From DAORIO01 sp964384645 (lineage in GTDB: Bacteria > Patescibacteriota > Minisyncoccia > Phycocordibacterales > UBA9973): 64,000 nucleotides of DNA. The stretch covers positions 53,657 to 117,656 of the forward strand of contig CAYLKL010000002.1 in assembly GCA_964384645.1 (NCBI GenBank). Reading direction: 5' to 3'. A program made the position numbers and the translations under genes. The notes under the pieces were generated by a model. That model saw only the letters and a program-made list of their open reading frames with translations, did no database searches and was not told the origin of the DNA. Positions within the stretch are counted from its first letter, which is position 1. Each line of letters opens with the position of its first letter. Positions 1 through 7,921 of this stretch are shown here, one piece after another.

Positions 1-1
1 T

Positions 2-544
2 ATGGCTGTAATTTCACCATGTGATGCCATAGAAGCAAAGAAAGCGACAATAGCACTTGCAAAGAGCGGAAAACCTGCATATTTAAGACTTGTTCGAGAA
101 AAGACTCCGATAATAACAACAGAAGAAACACCTTTTGAAATAGGGAAGGCGCAAATAATTTACAAACCAGAAGGACTTTCAGTTGTCGCAATTGTGGCAA
201 CAGGAGGCGTTGTACGAAATGCACTTATGGCTGCAAAAATGCTTGAAAAACAAAATATTAAGGCGATCGTTGTAAATGTCTCGTCTATCAAACCTTTTGA
301 CACAGAAACTATTTTAAAAGTAGCGAAGGAAACGAAGAGAATTGTAACTGTTGAAGAGCACCAAATCATTGGTGGACTCGGCGGAGCAGTCGCAGAATAT
401 TTATCATCTGCATATCCAATTCAAGTAACACGACTTGGTGTAAATGATAAATTCGGACAATCAGGAACACCAAATGAACTACTAAAACATTTCGGACTAG
501 ATGCCGACGGAATTTTTAGTAGTGTTAAAAAATTGTTTAATTAG
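2..544 (+). CDS. Transketolase, C-terminal part (cut by window start)
   Basis: This is the C-terminal half of a transketolase, the thiamine-diphosphate enzyme that moves two-carbon units between sugar phosphates in the non-oxidative pentose phosphate pathway. The visible 180 residues hold the end of the pyrimidine-binding domain (motif PAYLRLVREKTP) and the transketolase C-terminal domain with VATGGVVRNALMAAK, VEEHQIIGGLGGAVAEYL and GVNDKFGQSGTP. The first ATG at position 2 is probably internal, because the cofactor-binding region is missing and must lie left of the window. Many small genomes encode transketolase as two subunits, so this may be the second subunit. Its stop overlaps the facing hypothetical gene by 8 bp, so the two run tail to tail. 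Confidence 0.9.
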   Translation: MAVISPCDAIEAKKATIALAKSGKPAYLRLVREKTPIITTEETPFEIGKAQIIYKPEGLSVVAIVATGGVVRNALMAAKMLEKQNIKAIVVNVSSIKPFDTETILKVAKETKRIVTVEEHQIIGGLGGAVAEYLSSAYPIQVTRLGVNDKFGQSGTPNELLKHFGLDADGIFSSVKKLFN

Positions 545-914
545 CGCGATTTTTCTTATTTTGAAGAGCTAGACTCGCAGTGTCTTCAGCTTCTAAAATT
601 ATTTTTTCAAGGGTTTCTCTTTTTTCTTTTTCTTCAGCAAGCTCTTCCTCCATCTTCTTCAAAACTTCAGGGTCAGTACTTGGATCCATTTTCATCATGT
701 GAATCATTTCCTCTAATGCGCTAACGGTCTCATGCTCCTTGTCATCAAAATTATCAATATTTTCAAACAGTCGACCCTTTCTTCTTAAATTAAGATTATT
801 ATCAAATTCTGCCTCTCGGATTTTCTCATCGGCAAATATTTGATGTTCTTTTAGTTCTTCAGGATTAAGCTTACTATTCCACACGCCATCTTCGTTTCTT
901 AAAAAATTTTCCAT
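537..914 (-). CDS. Small acidic coiled-coil protein (MENF family, copy 3)
   Basis: Function unknown. It has 125 residues, is charged, and has no signal peptide or membrane segment. The second half (EMIHMMKMD... EEELAEEKEKRETLEKI) looks like a coiled coil. It begins with M-E-N-F, like the two genes upstream of it, and it is the last gene of a minus-strand run of pfkB and three MENF genes separated by 1-8 bp. It starts one base after the stop of copy 2. The start is supported by the shared ACTAAT-ATGGA context seen in copies 2 and 3. A structural or scaffolding role is possible but not shown. Confidence 0.65.
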   Translation of the reverse strand: MENFLRNEDGVWNSKLNPEELKEHQIFADEKIREAEFDNNLNLRRKGRLFENIDNFDDKEHETVSALEEMIHMMKMDPSTDPEVLKKMEEELAEEKEKRETLEKIILEAEDTASLALQNKKNRAN

Positions 915-915
915 A

Positions 916-1344
916 TTAGTTTTTCCAAATATTTTCTTCAGGTTTTGGTTTACTGGTTGATAATCTATTTATAAGGGCTTTGTTTTTGATACCATCTGTC
1001 ACATTTTTAGTCTCTAGTTCTACTATCATTTGATTAATCTCTTTAATGGTCCTCAATGATTCATCTAGTCGATTTTTATCATTTGCAAAAATTTCAAACT
1101 CTTTCTTTCTCTCTTTTAACTCTTCGATAATATCATTTCTATTTTGAATCTCTTTATCTTTTTCTGCTATTTTTAATTCCTTTTTAGAATTTTTAGAATC
1201 TTTTCTAATTTCAGCAATTCGCTGAGTTACTCTAAATATATTACCAGTCTTATCTTCAAGTTCACCATTTCGATTATGTGCGACATCATCCACCATACTT
1301 TCAGCTCTCAATTTTTTATCTATATTTTTTTCAAAGTTTTCCAT
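916..1344 (-). CDS. Small coiled-coil protein (MENF family, copy 2)
   Basis: Function unknown. It has 142 residues, is very rich in Lys and Glu, and has a long predicted coiled coil in the middle (KKELKIAEKDKEIQNR and following). There is no signal peptide or membrane segment. The start M-E-N-F-E-K is preceded by AAAACTAATT, nearly the same as the context of the next gene, which suggests that the initiation region was duplicated. Composition differs enough from its neighbours that only the first four residues are clearly shared. Confidence 0.65.
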   Translation of the reverse strand: MENFEKNIDKKLRAESMVDDVAHNRNGELEDKTGNIFRVTQRIAEIRKDSKNSKKELKIAEKDKEIQNRNDIIEELKERKKEFEIFANDKNRLDESLRTIKEINQMIVELETKNVTDGIKNKALINRLSTSKPKPEENIWKN

Positions 1345-1352
1345 AATTAGTT

Positions 1353-1658
1353 TTACTGAGAACCCTTATCTTCTAACAAATCATTTTTTTGACTCAACAG
1401 TCCCGCTCTCATATTTATTAAATAATCGTATGTCTTTTTCCTTTCTCCATCTAAGTCTGCAGGAATCCCATTAGGGTCCGCTGGGTCCCAACCTAATTTA
1501 CCTAAATCTCCTTCACAATAATCTAGCTCTTTATTTAGATTTGCTAATTTTTCTTTTGCTAGCCAATTTAATTTTTCTTCTTGAATTCTTTCAGCTTCGA
1601 TCTTGTCAAACTGACTACCTTCCTTGTCTATCAAAATATCTTCATTAAAGTTCTCCAT
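1353..1658 (-). CDS. Small acidic protein (MENF family, copy 1)
   Basis: Function unknown. It has 101 residues and starts M-E-N-F-N-E-D. It contains a charged helical stretch (RIQEEKLNWLAKEKLANLNK) and a short Pro/Gly/Asp-rich section (GWDPADPNGIPADLDGE), then a second helix. No signal peptide or membrane segment is visible. It starts one base after the pfkB stop, so translation is probably coupled. An AAGGA lies upstream of its ATG but falls in the last pfkB codons, so it may be coincidental. Confidence 0.65.
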   Translation of the reverse strand: MENFNEDILIDKEGSQFDKIEAERIQEEKLNWLAKEKLANLNKELDYCEGDLGKLGWDPADPNGIPADLDGERKKTYDYLINMRAGLLSQKNDLLEDKGSQ

Positions 1659-1659
1659 A

Positions 1660-2649
1660 TTATATTTCCTTTAGCTTATAATCTTCCGGTGCGTTTTTTA
1701 AGAATTCTTCTATTTTATCCATAGATAGCAAGCCTTTTTGAGCTCCTACTTGTTGAACAACTGACATAGAATTAATTGGTGCATAAGTCAGAGCCTCACC
1801 CAATGTCTTTCCTTTGGCAATCATTGAAACGATAGTGGAAGCATATGCATCTCCAGCGCCAGTTCGTTCTATTGGTGTATGAGGATAAATAGGCATAAAG
1901 AAATTTTTATCTCCGTCATATGCATACGCGCCATTTATTCCGTCTGTCATCACAACATTTTTAGGACCAAGGTCTGCCAACATTTTCATTAAAGTTTTTT
2001 TGTCAGCTTCGTCTGTTTCCAGAATTCTCTGTGCTTCTTCGACATTACAAAAGAAAATATCTGAACGTTTGTAAACATCAGCCAATTTAACTTTTCCCAA
2101 TTTCATTTGAAAAGTTCCTGGTTGAAATGCAAGTTTTATTTCAGGATTTGATTCGAGATATTTAATTATTTCATGATGGAAAGATTCACTTGTCTCACCA
2201 AGTGATGTTAGATATATCCATTTAGGCGCCGGTAAATCAGCGGGCATTGAGTAGGGGAATGGTGCGTGATTTACTAAAATAGTTCTTTCGACGTCATACC
2301 AAAGTACATAATGATAATTTGTTGGATAGTCTTTGTTTGTAACCATAAAATCAGTCGCCACGCCATTTTTTTCAAGTTCTTCCAAACACTCTTTTCCATT
2401 TTGGTCATTTCCAACATTTGAAAGAAGGGCACTTGTTAGCCCTAGGCGAGATGCAGACACTGCGGCATTTGCACAATTTCCAACAGCCTTAACAACCTCA
2501 ACAGATTCATAAGGAACCTTATCGCCAAATCTAACACAAAGTTCACAAGCAGTTTTATCTAGCTTGCAATGAACGTTCGCATCTTTTAATTTTATAAATG
2601 CATCGGTAACAATGTCTCCGATTGCCAAGACTTCCACAGTTTTTAACAT
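1660..2649 (-). CDS. PfkB-family carbohydrate kinase
   Basis: A ribokinase/PfkB-fold ATP-dependent kinase of 329 residues. The N-terminal glycine/asparagine signature is replaced by a variant (AVGNCANAAVSASRLGL), and the C-terminal anion-hole and catalytic-base motif RTGAGDAYAS lies near residues 260-270, with the Asp as catalytic base. Substrate cannot be read from the sequence; a sugar, sugar phosphate or nucleoside is possible. Transketolase and aldolase genes nearby make a sugar phosphate the natural guess. It leads a minus-strand operon with three small MENF genes. A TATACT box sits 6 nt before its ATG, so the mRNA is probably leaderless. Confidence 0.85.
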   Translation of the reverse strand: MLKTVEVLAIGDIVTDAFIKLKDANVHCKLDKTACELCVRFGDKVPYESVEVVKAVGNCANAAVSASRLGLTSALLSNVGNDQNGKECLEELEKNGVATDFMVTNKDYPTNYHYVLWYDVERTILVNHAPFPYSMPADLPAPKWIYLTSLGETSESFHHEIIKYLESNPEIKLAFQPGTFQMKLGKVKLADVYKRSDIFFCNVEEAQRILETDEADKKTLMKMLADLGPKNVVMTDGINGAYAYDGDKNFFMPIYPHTPIERTGAGDAYASTIVSMIAKGKTLGEALTYAPINSMSVVQQVGAQKGLLSMDKIEEFLKNAPEDYKLKEI

Positions 2650-2684
2650 ACAAAGAGTATAACATTTTGCTATAATTTTAAAAT
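2650..2684. promoter_or_regulatory. Compact divergent promoter, both sides leaderless
   Basis: The 35-bp spacer between pfkB (minus) and the TMEM175-like gene (plus) holds both -10 boxes. TATACT (minus strand, 2656-2661) lies 6 nt from the pfkB ATG and TATAAT (2671-2676) lies 8 nt from the ATG at 2685. Each -35 region would fall in or next to the opposite start codon. Confidence 0.65.
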
Positions 2685-3302
2685 ATGAAACAAACTAGAC
2701 TAGATCAGCTATCAGACGCTATTTTTGGAATTGTAATGACTCTTCTAGCAATTGAAATAAAGGTACCGCACCTTGGAACAGATTTAAACGCATACACCTT
2801 GAGTCTAGAATTTTTAAAACTAAAACCTTTATTTCTGAGCTATCTTCTGTCTTTCACAACATTATTTACTTTCTGGCGTGCCCATCATCTAATTGCTTCA
2901 ATCTACGTAAAAAATGTCGATATACATTTTACAAATATAAATGCTATGTTTTTCTTTTTTGTCGCTTTGATTCCATTCTCGTCTCATTTCTTGGGAAGTT
3001 ATAGTGGCTTTATTTTGCCGGTTATAATTTTTGCTTTAAATATTATTCTAATTGGAGGATCTCTTTATTACATGCGAACATATGCTTCGAAATCAGAAAA
3101 TATTGAAAATGCAAAAACGAATGAAATTGAAGAGAGGCACGCTCACACAAGAATTTTGTTTCCAGTTTATGCTTCATTTTTAGCTATTTTTATTTGTTTT
3201 TTCTCAATTAACCTTGCCCTAACAGTCCTTACACTAGCAGTCTTATTCAATCTACTTCCGTCAAGTACAAAGATGGTAGATAAATTGCTAGGATTGAAGT
3301 AA
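2685..3302 (+). CDS. TMEM175-family (DUF1211) potassium channel-like protein
   Basis: A 205-residue integral membrane protein with about six hydrophobic segments. The first helix carries R5-xxx-L9-S10-D11 followed by IFGIVMTLLAIEIKVP, which matches the diagnostic RxxxFSD pore motif of the bacterial TMEM175/DUF1211 K+ channel family except that Phe is Leu here. A Trp-Arg-Ala-His-His segment follows helix 3 (FWRAHHLIASIY), as usual in the family. Bacterial members form tetramers from one six-helix repeat, and the length here fits that. K+ conduction is inferred from the family only. Confidence 0.75.
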   Translation: MKQTRLDQLSDAIFGIVMTLLAIEIKVPHLGTDLNAYTLSLEFLKLKPLFLSYLLSFTTLFTFWRAHHLIASIYVKNVDIHFTNINAMFFFFVALIPFSSHFLGSYSGFILPVIIFALNIILIGGSLYYMRTYASKSENIENAKTNEIEERHAHTRILFPVYASFLAIFICFFSINLALTVLTLAVLFNLLPSSTKMVDKLLGLK

Positions 3303-3365
3303 CGGAGTTATAAAGTTGAAAGTTTATAAAGTAAAAGAGCCGAAAACATTCGGCAAAGTAATCAT

Positions 3366-4334
3366 ATGCACGATGAATTAAATAATATCGCAAAGTATTT
3401 AGTAAACCCACCAAAGGGTATTTTGGCTGCTGATGAGAGCGCTACTACTTGCTGTAAAAGATTCGAAGCTGTTAATTTACCTTGCGAAGAAGATGACCGA
3501 AGAAAATACCGAGAACTTTTGATAACAACCGAAAATACAGAAAACTATTTAACGGGAATAATAATGGTTGAAGAAACTCTCAACCAAAAAGATTCAAACG
3601 GAAAATTATTTACAGAAGTATTGAAAGAAAAGGGAATACTTCCTGGAATTAAAGTTGATCTTGGTCTGGAAGATTTTGGAACAAATGGAGAACAAATTAC
3701 AAAAGGTCTTGATGGGCTAGACGAAAGACTTGCTCATTACAAAACAATTGGGGCAAAGTTTTCAAAGTGGCGAGCAGTATTTTCACCTGAACAAGGACTT
3801 CCGACAGATGAACTCATAAATGAAGCAAATTCTCGAATGATAAAATACGCATTGTTGTGTCAGAAAAATGAAATCGTGCCAATTATGGAGCCTGAAGTAT
3901 TGATGGACGGTTCTCACACAGAAGAAAACACGAAAAACACGATAGCTCGTGTACTTGAAAATCTATTTGAACAAATAAAAAACTCTGACTTGTATTTACC
4001 GGGAATAATCCTAAAAACAGCAATGGTTGAATCAAACAAAGACGATACACAAAGCACGACATCAGCTGAGGTAGCGAAATGGACAGTGGAAGTTTTAAGA
4101 AAAAATGTTCCAGAAAATATTGGTGGTGTTGTATTTCTTTCAGGGGGGCAATCCTCAGATGAAGCAATTGAGAATTTCAATGCGATTATGAAAGAAGGAC
4201 GAGACCTTCCTTTCAAAATGACATTTTCTTACTCGCGAGCAATTCAAAATTCGGTTCTTGAAGAATACGCAAAAGGAAATATTGAAAAAGCAAAAGAAAA
4301 TTTTATCGAAAGACTTCAAAGATTAAGTAAATAA
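3366..4334 (+). CDS. Class I fructose-bisphosphate aldolase
   Basis: A Schiff-base aldolase of 322 residues that cleaves fructose 1,6-bisphosphate to dihydroxyacetone phosphate and glyceraldehyde 3-phosphate. It has the class I signatures: KGILAADESATTC near the N-terminus, AKFSKWRAVF (active-site Lys and Arg), IMEPEVL, the Schiff-base Lys at about residue 217 in GIILKTAMV, and GGVVFLSGGQSSDEA. The type resembles the eukaryotic-style class I enzyme rather than the short archaeal DhnA form. It heads a plus-strand run with only 4 bp to each of the next two genes. No Shine-Dalgarno sequence is visible. Confidence 0.92.
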   Translation: MHDELNNIAKYLVNPPKGILAADESATTCCKRFEAVNLPCEEDDRRKYRELLITTENTENYLTGIIMVEETLNQKDSNGKLFTEVLKEKGILPGIKVDLGLEDFGTNGEQITKGLDGLDERLAHYKTIGAKFSKWRAVFSPEQGLPTDELINEANSRMIKYALLCQKNEIVPIMEPEVLMDGSHTEENTKNTIARVLENLFEQIKNSDLYLPGIILKTAMVESNKDDTQSTTSAEVAKWTVEVLRKNVPENIGGVVFLSGGQSSDEAIENFNAIMKEGRDLPFKMTFSYSRAIQNSVLEEYAKGNIEKAKENFIERLQRLSK

Positions 4335-4338
4335 CTAA

Positions 4339-5079
4339 ATGGAAACAGAATTTTTTGACATAAATAAATTACCGCCCGAAAAAGGTTTATTACTGTTTCC
4401 AATTTCAATGAGCAGAATACAAAACAGACAAAATGCAGCTAATTGTTTAGAAGATATTAGACATTTCTCTCCATCAAAAGTATCCAAACCCCTTATCGGA
4501 CTTAATTTTATTTATGGGGATTTTTTATATTTATATAGTAATAAGCCAGCTCCAGAATTAAAAAATTCTTTCATGTCTTCTGTAATCAATCACAAAAACG
4601 GAATACAAAAGCTTGTAGAAAAAAATCATTTAGAATTTCAGATTCAACATGCCTTTAATTATTTAACTTGGAATCAACTTTATCTTGGTACAAAAGATTT
4701 TGATATAAAATTTAACGAAGTAAAGAAACTCTATGAATCCGATGAGTTATTCCAGAAATATGTTCAAGAAGATTGTGAAGTCTTTGGAAGAGAAATGGAA
4801 GAAAATCAAGTAAATTTCTTTTTGGAAGAATCTCTTATGCTTTACTTGCTAGCCCATAATGAGATCAATCTAGCGAATGAATATGTTGAAGGTAATCAAA
4901 AGTGGATTTTGAATTGCTACCCAGGAAGACCGATAAAAAGTATTGTTTATCTTGCTAAACTCAATCCATTCAAATTAGATTGGTCAGAAAATCCATATCA
5001 AAATTGTTTTTACGATTTAGAGAGTAAAAAACTTATTAAATACGATAATATCGATCTAGAAAATTATTCTGTAAAATAA
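4339..5079 (+). CDS. Unnamed protein with remote resemblance to cyclodipeptide synthases
   Basis: No close family recognised. It has 246 residues and no signal peptide or membrane segment. Its layout resembles tRNA-dependent cyclodipeptide synthases (about 240 residues). A Ser after a hydrophobic strand (LLLFPIS, S23) fits the nucleophile position. A mid-protein helix (LFQKYVQEDCEVFGREM) precedes the motif MLYLLAHNE (Y169), and a Tyr-Pro pair in WILNCYPGRP (Y194) follows. From memory, AlbC has S37, Y178, E182 and Y202, so the spacings (141 and 24) are close to those here (146 and 25). The position of the catalytic Glu would be His173, with Glu175 nearby, which is a real mismatch. It sits 4 bp after the aldolase gene and 4 bp before an FAD-linked oxidase. 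The gene call is firm; the family assignment is tentative. Confidence 0.85.
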   Translation: METEFFDINKLPPEKGLLLFPISMSRIQNRQNAANCLEDIRHFSPSKVSKPLIGLNFIYGDFLYLYSNKPAPELKNSFMSSVINHKNGIQKLVEKNHLEFQIQHAFNYLTWNQLYLGTKDFDIKFNEVKKLYESDELFQKYVQEDCEVFGREMEENQVNFFLEESLMLYLLAHNEINLANEYVEGNQKWILNCYPGRPIKSIVYLAKLNPFKLDWSENPYQNCFYDLESKKLIKYDNIDLENYSVK

Positions 5080-5083
5080 AGAT

Positions 5084-6814
5084 ATGAAAGAAGAATTACA
5101 AAAAATTATCAAAGGAGACATATTGGACAGTGATGAAGTATTGGAAAAATATTCACACGACGCTAGTATTTTTGAAATTCGCCCAGAACTTGTAATTTTT
5201 CCAAAGAGCAAAGAGGACATAATGTCTCTTGTAAAATTTTTGAATAAAAATAAAAAGAAATACCCAAAAGCATCTCTGACTGTTCGTTCAGCGGGGACTT
5301 GCATGTCCGGTGGTGCCATAAATGATTCGATAATAATAGATGTCACCAAATACATGGGAAAAATAATCTCTATGAACCGCACAAAAGATTATCTTCACAA
5401 TCTTCTTTTTAGTGGAGCAAATCCAGTAACAATAAGTGGGGAAGCAGTAGTAGAGCCTGGGTGTTATTATCGTGATTTTGAGATAGAAGCTCTAAAATAC
5501 AACCTTCTTTTGCCGTGTTACACAGCTTCAAAAAGCATAAATGCAATTGGGGGAATGGTGGGGAATAATTCTGGAGGAGAACTAACTTTGAAATACGGGA
5601 AGACAGAGGATTATGTAAAAGAATTGAAAGTAATACTTTCTGACGGATATGAATACACAATAAAGTCACTCTCAAGACGAGATCTATACGGAAAGATTGC
5701 TCAAAATGATTTTGAAGGCGAACTGTATAAAAAAATTAATGATATTTATGAAAACAATAAAGATGAGATAAATTCTCGTCGTCCAAAAGTTTCAAAAAAT
5801 TCTGCTGGGTACAATATCTGGAATGTTTGGAAAAAAGATATCAAGGGAGAAGATATTTTTGACCCATGCCAAATTATAATCGGCTCTCAAGGAACGCTTG
5901 GAATCGTTACCGAAATAACTCTCAGGCTCGTAGAACCGAAACCAAACAAAGCTCTAGCGGTGCTATTTCTTACGGACCTTAAACATCTTGGATCAATACT
6001 GAACGATATCCTTAAGCAAAATCCGACAACTATCGAATCTTTTGACGATAAAACTTTCAAACTGGCCATGCGCTATTTTGGAGAATTTGTAAAACAAAAT
6101 GGAATTTGGGGCTCTATAAAATTTTCGCTTTCTTTTTGGCCAGAATTTTTTATGTTGCTCGGCGGTGTACCAAAGATGATGTTACTTGTCGAATGTTGGG
6201 CAGATGATCAATTTGAAGCAAACAAAATCGCAAACGACATAATCAAAAGTGTTAAAAAATATAGCGTAACAGGCAGAACAACAAGTAGCGAAACAGAAAA
6301 TGAAAAATATTGGAAAATGAGAAGAGAAAGTTTTGCACTACTTAGAAAACATTCAGGGAAACTTCGAACCGTACCATTTATTGACGACATAATTGTCCCA
6401 CCACAAATACTTCCAGAGTTTTTGCCACGCCTTGATGCCTTGATCGAACCATACAAAGATAAAATGATTTACACAATTGCAGGTCATGCTGGAAACGGAA
6501 ACTTTCATATTATTCCCCTGATGGATTTCAACGATCCTGAATTACCGAAAATAATAAATGACCTATCAACGAGTGTTTATAAATTGGTAGTTGAATACGG
6601 TGGATCTATTACAGCAGAGCACAATGATGGAATAATTAGGACTCCGTTTCTTAAAATGCAATTTGGAGAAAAAATGGTTGGCATCTTTTCTGAAATAAAA
6701 AATTCTTTTGATCCACTAAATATCTTCAATCCTCACAAAAAGGTTAATGTTGAAATAGGGGACATAGAAAAATATATGCATGCAGGCAAACATAATCCGG
6801 TGCATGGGTCATAA
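5084..6814 (+). CDS. FAD-linked oxidase, GlcD/D-lactate dehydrogenase type
   Basis: A 576-residue flavoprotein of the GlcD/vanillyl-alcohol-oxidase superfamily, which oxidises 2-hydroxyacids and related substrates. The PCMH FAD-binding domain is visible at the N-terminus (PELVIFPKSKEDI, LTVRSAGTCMSGG, VEPGCYYRDFE, GGMVGNNSGGE, IIGSQGTLGIVTEITLRLVEP). The C-terminal substrate domain carries GHAGNGNFHIIPL and AEHNDGIIRTPFL. The motifs are closest to D-lactate dehydrogenase/YdiJ-type enzymes; there is no iron-sulfur extension. It is the third gene of the aldolase run. The electron acceptor is not evident. It could also act on the product of the gene just upstream. Confidence 0.85.
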   Translation: MKEELQKIIKGDILDSDEVLEKYSHDASIFEIRPELVIFPKSKEDIMSLVKFLNKNKKKYPKASLTVRSAGTCMSGGAINDSIIIDVTKYMGKIISMNRTKDYLHNLLFSGANPVTISGEAVVEPGCYYRDFEIEALKYNLLLPCYTASKSINAIGGMVGNNSGGELTLKYGKTEDYVKELKVILSDGYEYTIKSLSRRDLYGKIAQNDFEGELYKKINDIYENNKDEINSRRPKVSKNSAGYNIWNVWKKDIKGEDIFDPCQIIIGSQGTLGIVTEITLRLVEPKPNKALAVLFLTDLKHLGSILNDILKQNPTTIESFDDKTFKLAMRYFGEFVKQNGIWGSIKFSLSFWPEFFMLLGGVPKMMLLVECWADDQFEANKIANDIIKSVKKYSVTGRTTSSETENEKYWKMRRESFALLRKHSGKLRTVPFIDDIIVPPQILPEFLPRLDALIEPYKDKMIYTIAGHAGNGNFHIIPLMDFNDPELPKIINDLSTSVYKLVVEYGGSITAEHNDGIIRTPFLKMQFGEKMVGIFSEIKNSFDPLNIFNPHKKVNVEIGDIEKYMHAGKHNPVHGS

Positions 6815-6868
6815 GGACTAGTAATTAGTATCTTAGTAATTGGTATTTTAGTAGTTAGAAATAAAAAA

Positions 6869-6895
6869 AACCGCTCGAAAATTCGAAGCGGTTTT
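6869..6895. terminator. Bidirectional intrinsic terminator
   Basis: Stem AACCGCT/AGCGGTT extended by CGAA/TTCG, with A-runs on the left and T-runs on the right, lies between the FAD oxidase and the facing DMT transporter. A TAGTAATTAG-like repeat fills the space between the oxidase stop and the hairpin. Confidence 0.8.
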
Positions 6896-6901
6896 ATGTT
6901 G

Positions 6902-7345
6902 TTAGCTTTTATTAATAAAATATATTCCTAGTGTTGCTAATAAAATCCCTATAATTTTTTGAGTGCTTATAGGCTCACTTAAAATCAACCATCCTGTAAC
7001 TAATGCAACTATCGGCAACAATGCTGTGGAAATTGGTACATATTTTGTTACCTCAAACCCAGAATTAGATGATAATAACATTCCATAAAATATCATACCT
7101 ACAACATTCAAAACACCAGCAAGCACAGGAAGAAATAGCATTTTATTAGTTCCTGAATTTAAAACCAAAGAAATTTCAGAATAAAATGTACCTTTTAAAA
7201 GATAAAATGCTATTGCACACACTGCCGTAACAGCACATACAATGGAAGTTATATAAACAGAAGATGCCTTTGAGGCATTGGCTAATATAGGCCAAGTTCC
7301 CCAAGCTAATGCGCAAAGAGAAGCAAGTATTAGTGGATTTTTCAT
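6902..7345 (-). CDS. Half-size EamA/DMT-type membrane transporter
   Basis: A 147-residue membrane protein with about five hydrophobic helices, matching a single EamA repeat (LALAWGTWPILANASK-like first helix and a final helix IGILLATLGIYF). Full DMT transporters carry two such repeats, so this one probably dimerises, as small multidrug-resistance-type proteins do. The C-terminal motif GWLILSEPISTQKIIGILL is typical of the family. Substrate unknown. The gene faces the FAD oxidase across a shared terminator and is followed upstream by a long gene-poor stretch. Confidence 0.75.
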   Translation of the reverse strand: MKNPLILASLCALAWGTWPILANASKASSVYITSIVCAVTAVCAIAFYLLKGTFYSEISLVLNSGTNKMLFLPVLAGVLNVVGMIFYGMLLSSNSGFEVTKYVPISTALLPIVALVTGWLILSEPISTQKIIGILLATLGIYFINKS

Positions 7346-7411
7346 TTTTTAAGTATATTTTTAGTTTTTTATATTATATATAAAAAAAGGTGGTTCGTCA
7401 ATGACTAATAG

Positions 7412-7444
7412 TTTTCCACCTGATAACCCCAGAAGCGAAATTGC
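7412..7444. repeat. Dispersed 33-bp element, copy 1
   Basis: Shares TTTTCCAC, GATAACCCCA and AAATTGC at identical spacing with 38279-38311 upstream of dnaB. TTTTCCAC resembles part of a DnaA box, but this is only a suggestion. Confidence 0.5.
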
Positions 7445-7734
7445 GGGTATTTAATCCTACTTGTACAATTATAATCAAGAGCATCTCCATCTTTAGCAAG
7501 AGTAAATTTGTGTACCGAAAAGCACACAAAAAATAAACAAATATACAACAAATTTTATATTTCAATTTTACGTTAGTGATACCACAATACATAATCAAAT
7601 TGGAATCGTACAGTTAGTATCTAAAAATATCTTTGGATCTTGAGTGGGCGGTTTTAATAAGAGTTAAATGGTCGATCTCAAACCCCCCGAACGTATAAAA
7701 TCGAATACTAGTAGTAAATTAGGTTTTAGTATTT

Positions 7735-7878
7735 ATGAATAATAAATTTAAAATCTGCTTTCCAGTTGATGATGGCTTAATGCTATGTCAACACCGGAAC
7801 GGTAGTTGGATTAAATTCCAGATGGGAAATAAAAAACGCCCTCCATCTAAAAAAGGCGTTTTTAAAAAATCGAGCTAA
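7735..7878 (+). CDS. Possible 47-residue ORF
   Basis: An ATG-initiated frame of 47 codons whose translation has a plausible core (ICFPVDDGLMLCQHRNG) and a basic tail. A terminator-like hairpin (about 7829-7857) lies inside its 3' half, which argues that either the ORF or the hairpin is not functional as such. There is no clear -10 box at a leaderless distance. Recorded because this stretch is otherwise empty. Confidence 0.25.
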   Translation: MNNKFKICFPVDDGLMLCQHRNGSWIKFQMGNKKRPPSKKGVFKKSS

Positions 7879-7893
7879 GATTTTTTAAACATT

Positions 7894-7921
7894 ACACCCT
7901 ATAAAGGGGTGTTTTGTTTTT
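7894..7921 (+). terminator. Intrinsic terminator-like hairpin
   Basis: ACACCC/GGGTGT stem with a TATAAAG loop, followed by TTTTGTTTTT. No upstream plus-strand gene is assigned, so it may end a small unannotated transcript. Confidence 0.5.

Noticed and set aside
7398..7598. 66-codon minus-strand ORF
   Set aside because: Low-complexity, Ile/Leu/Tyr-rich translation, no initiation signals, and it overlaps a dispersed DNA repeat.
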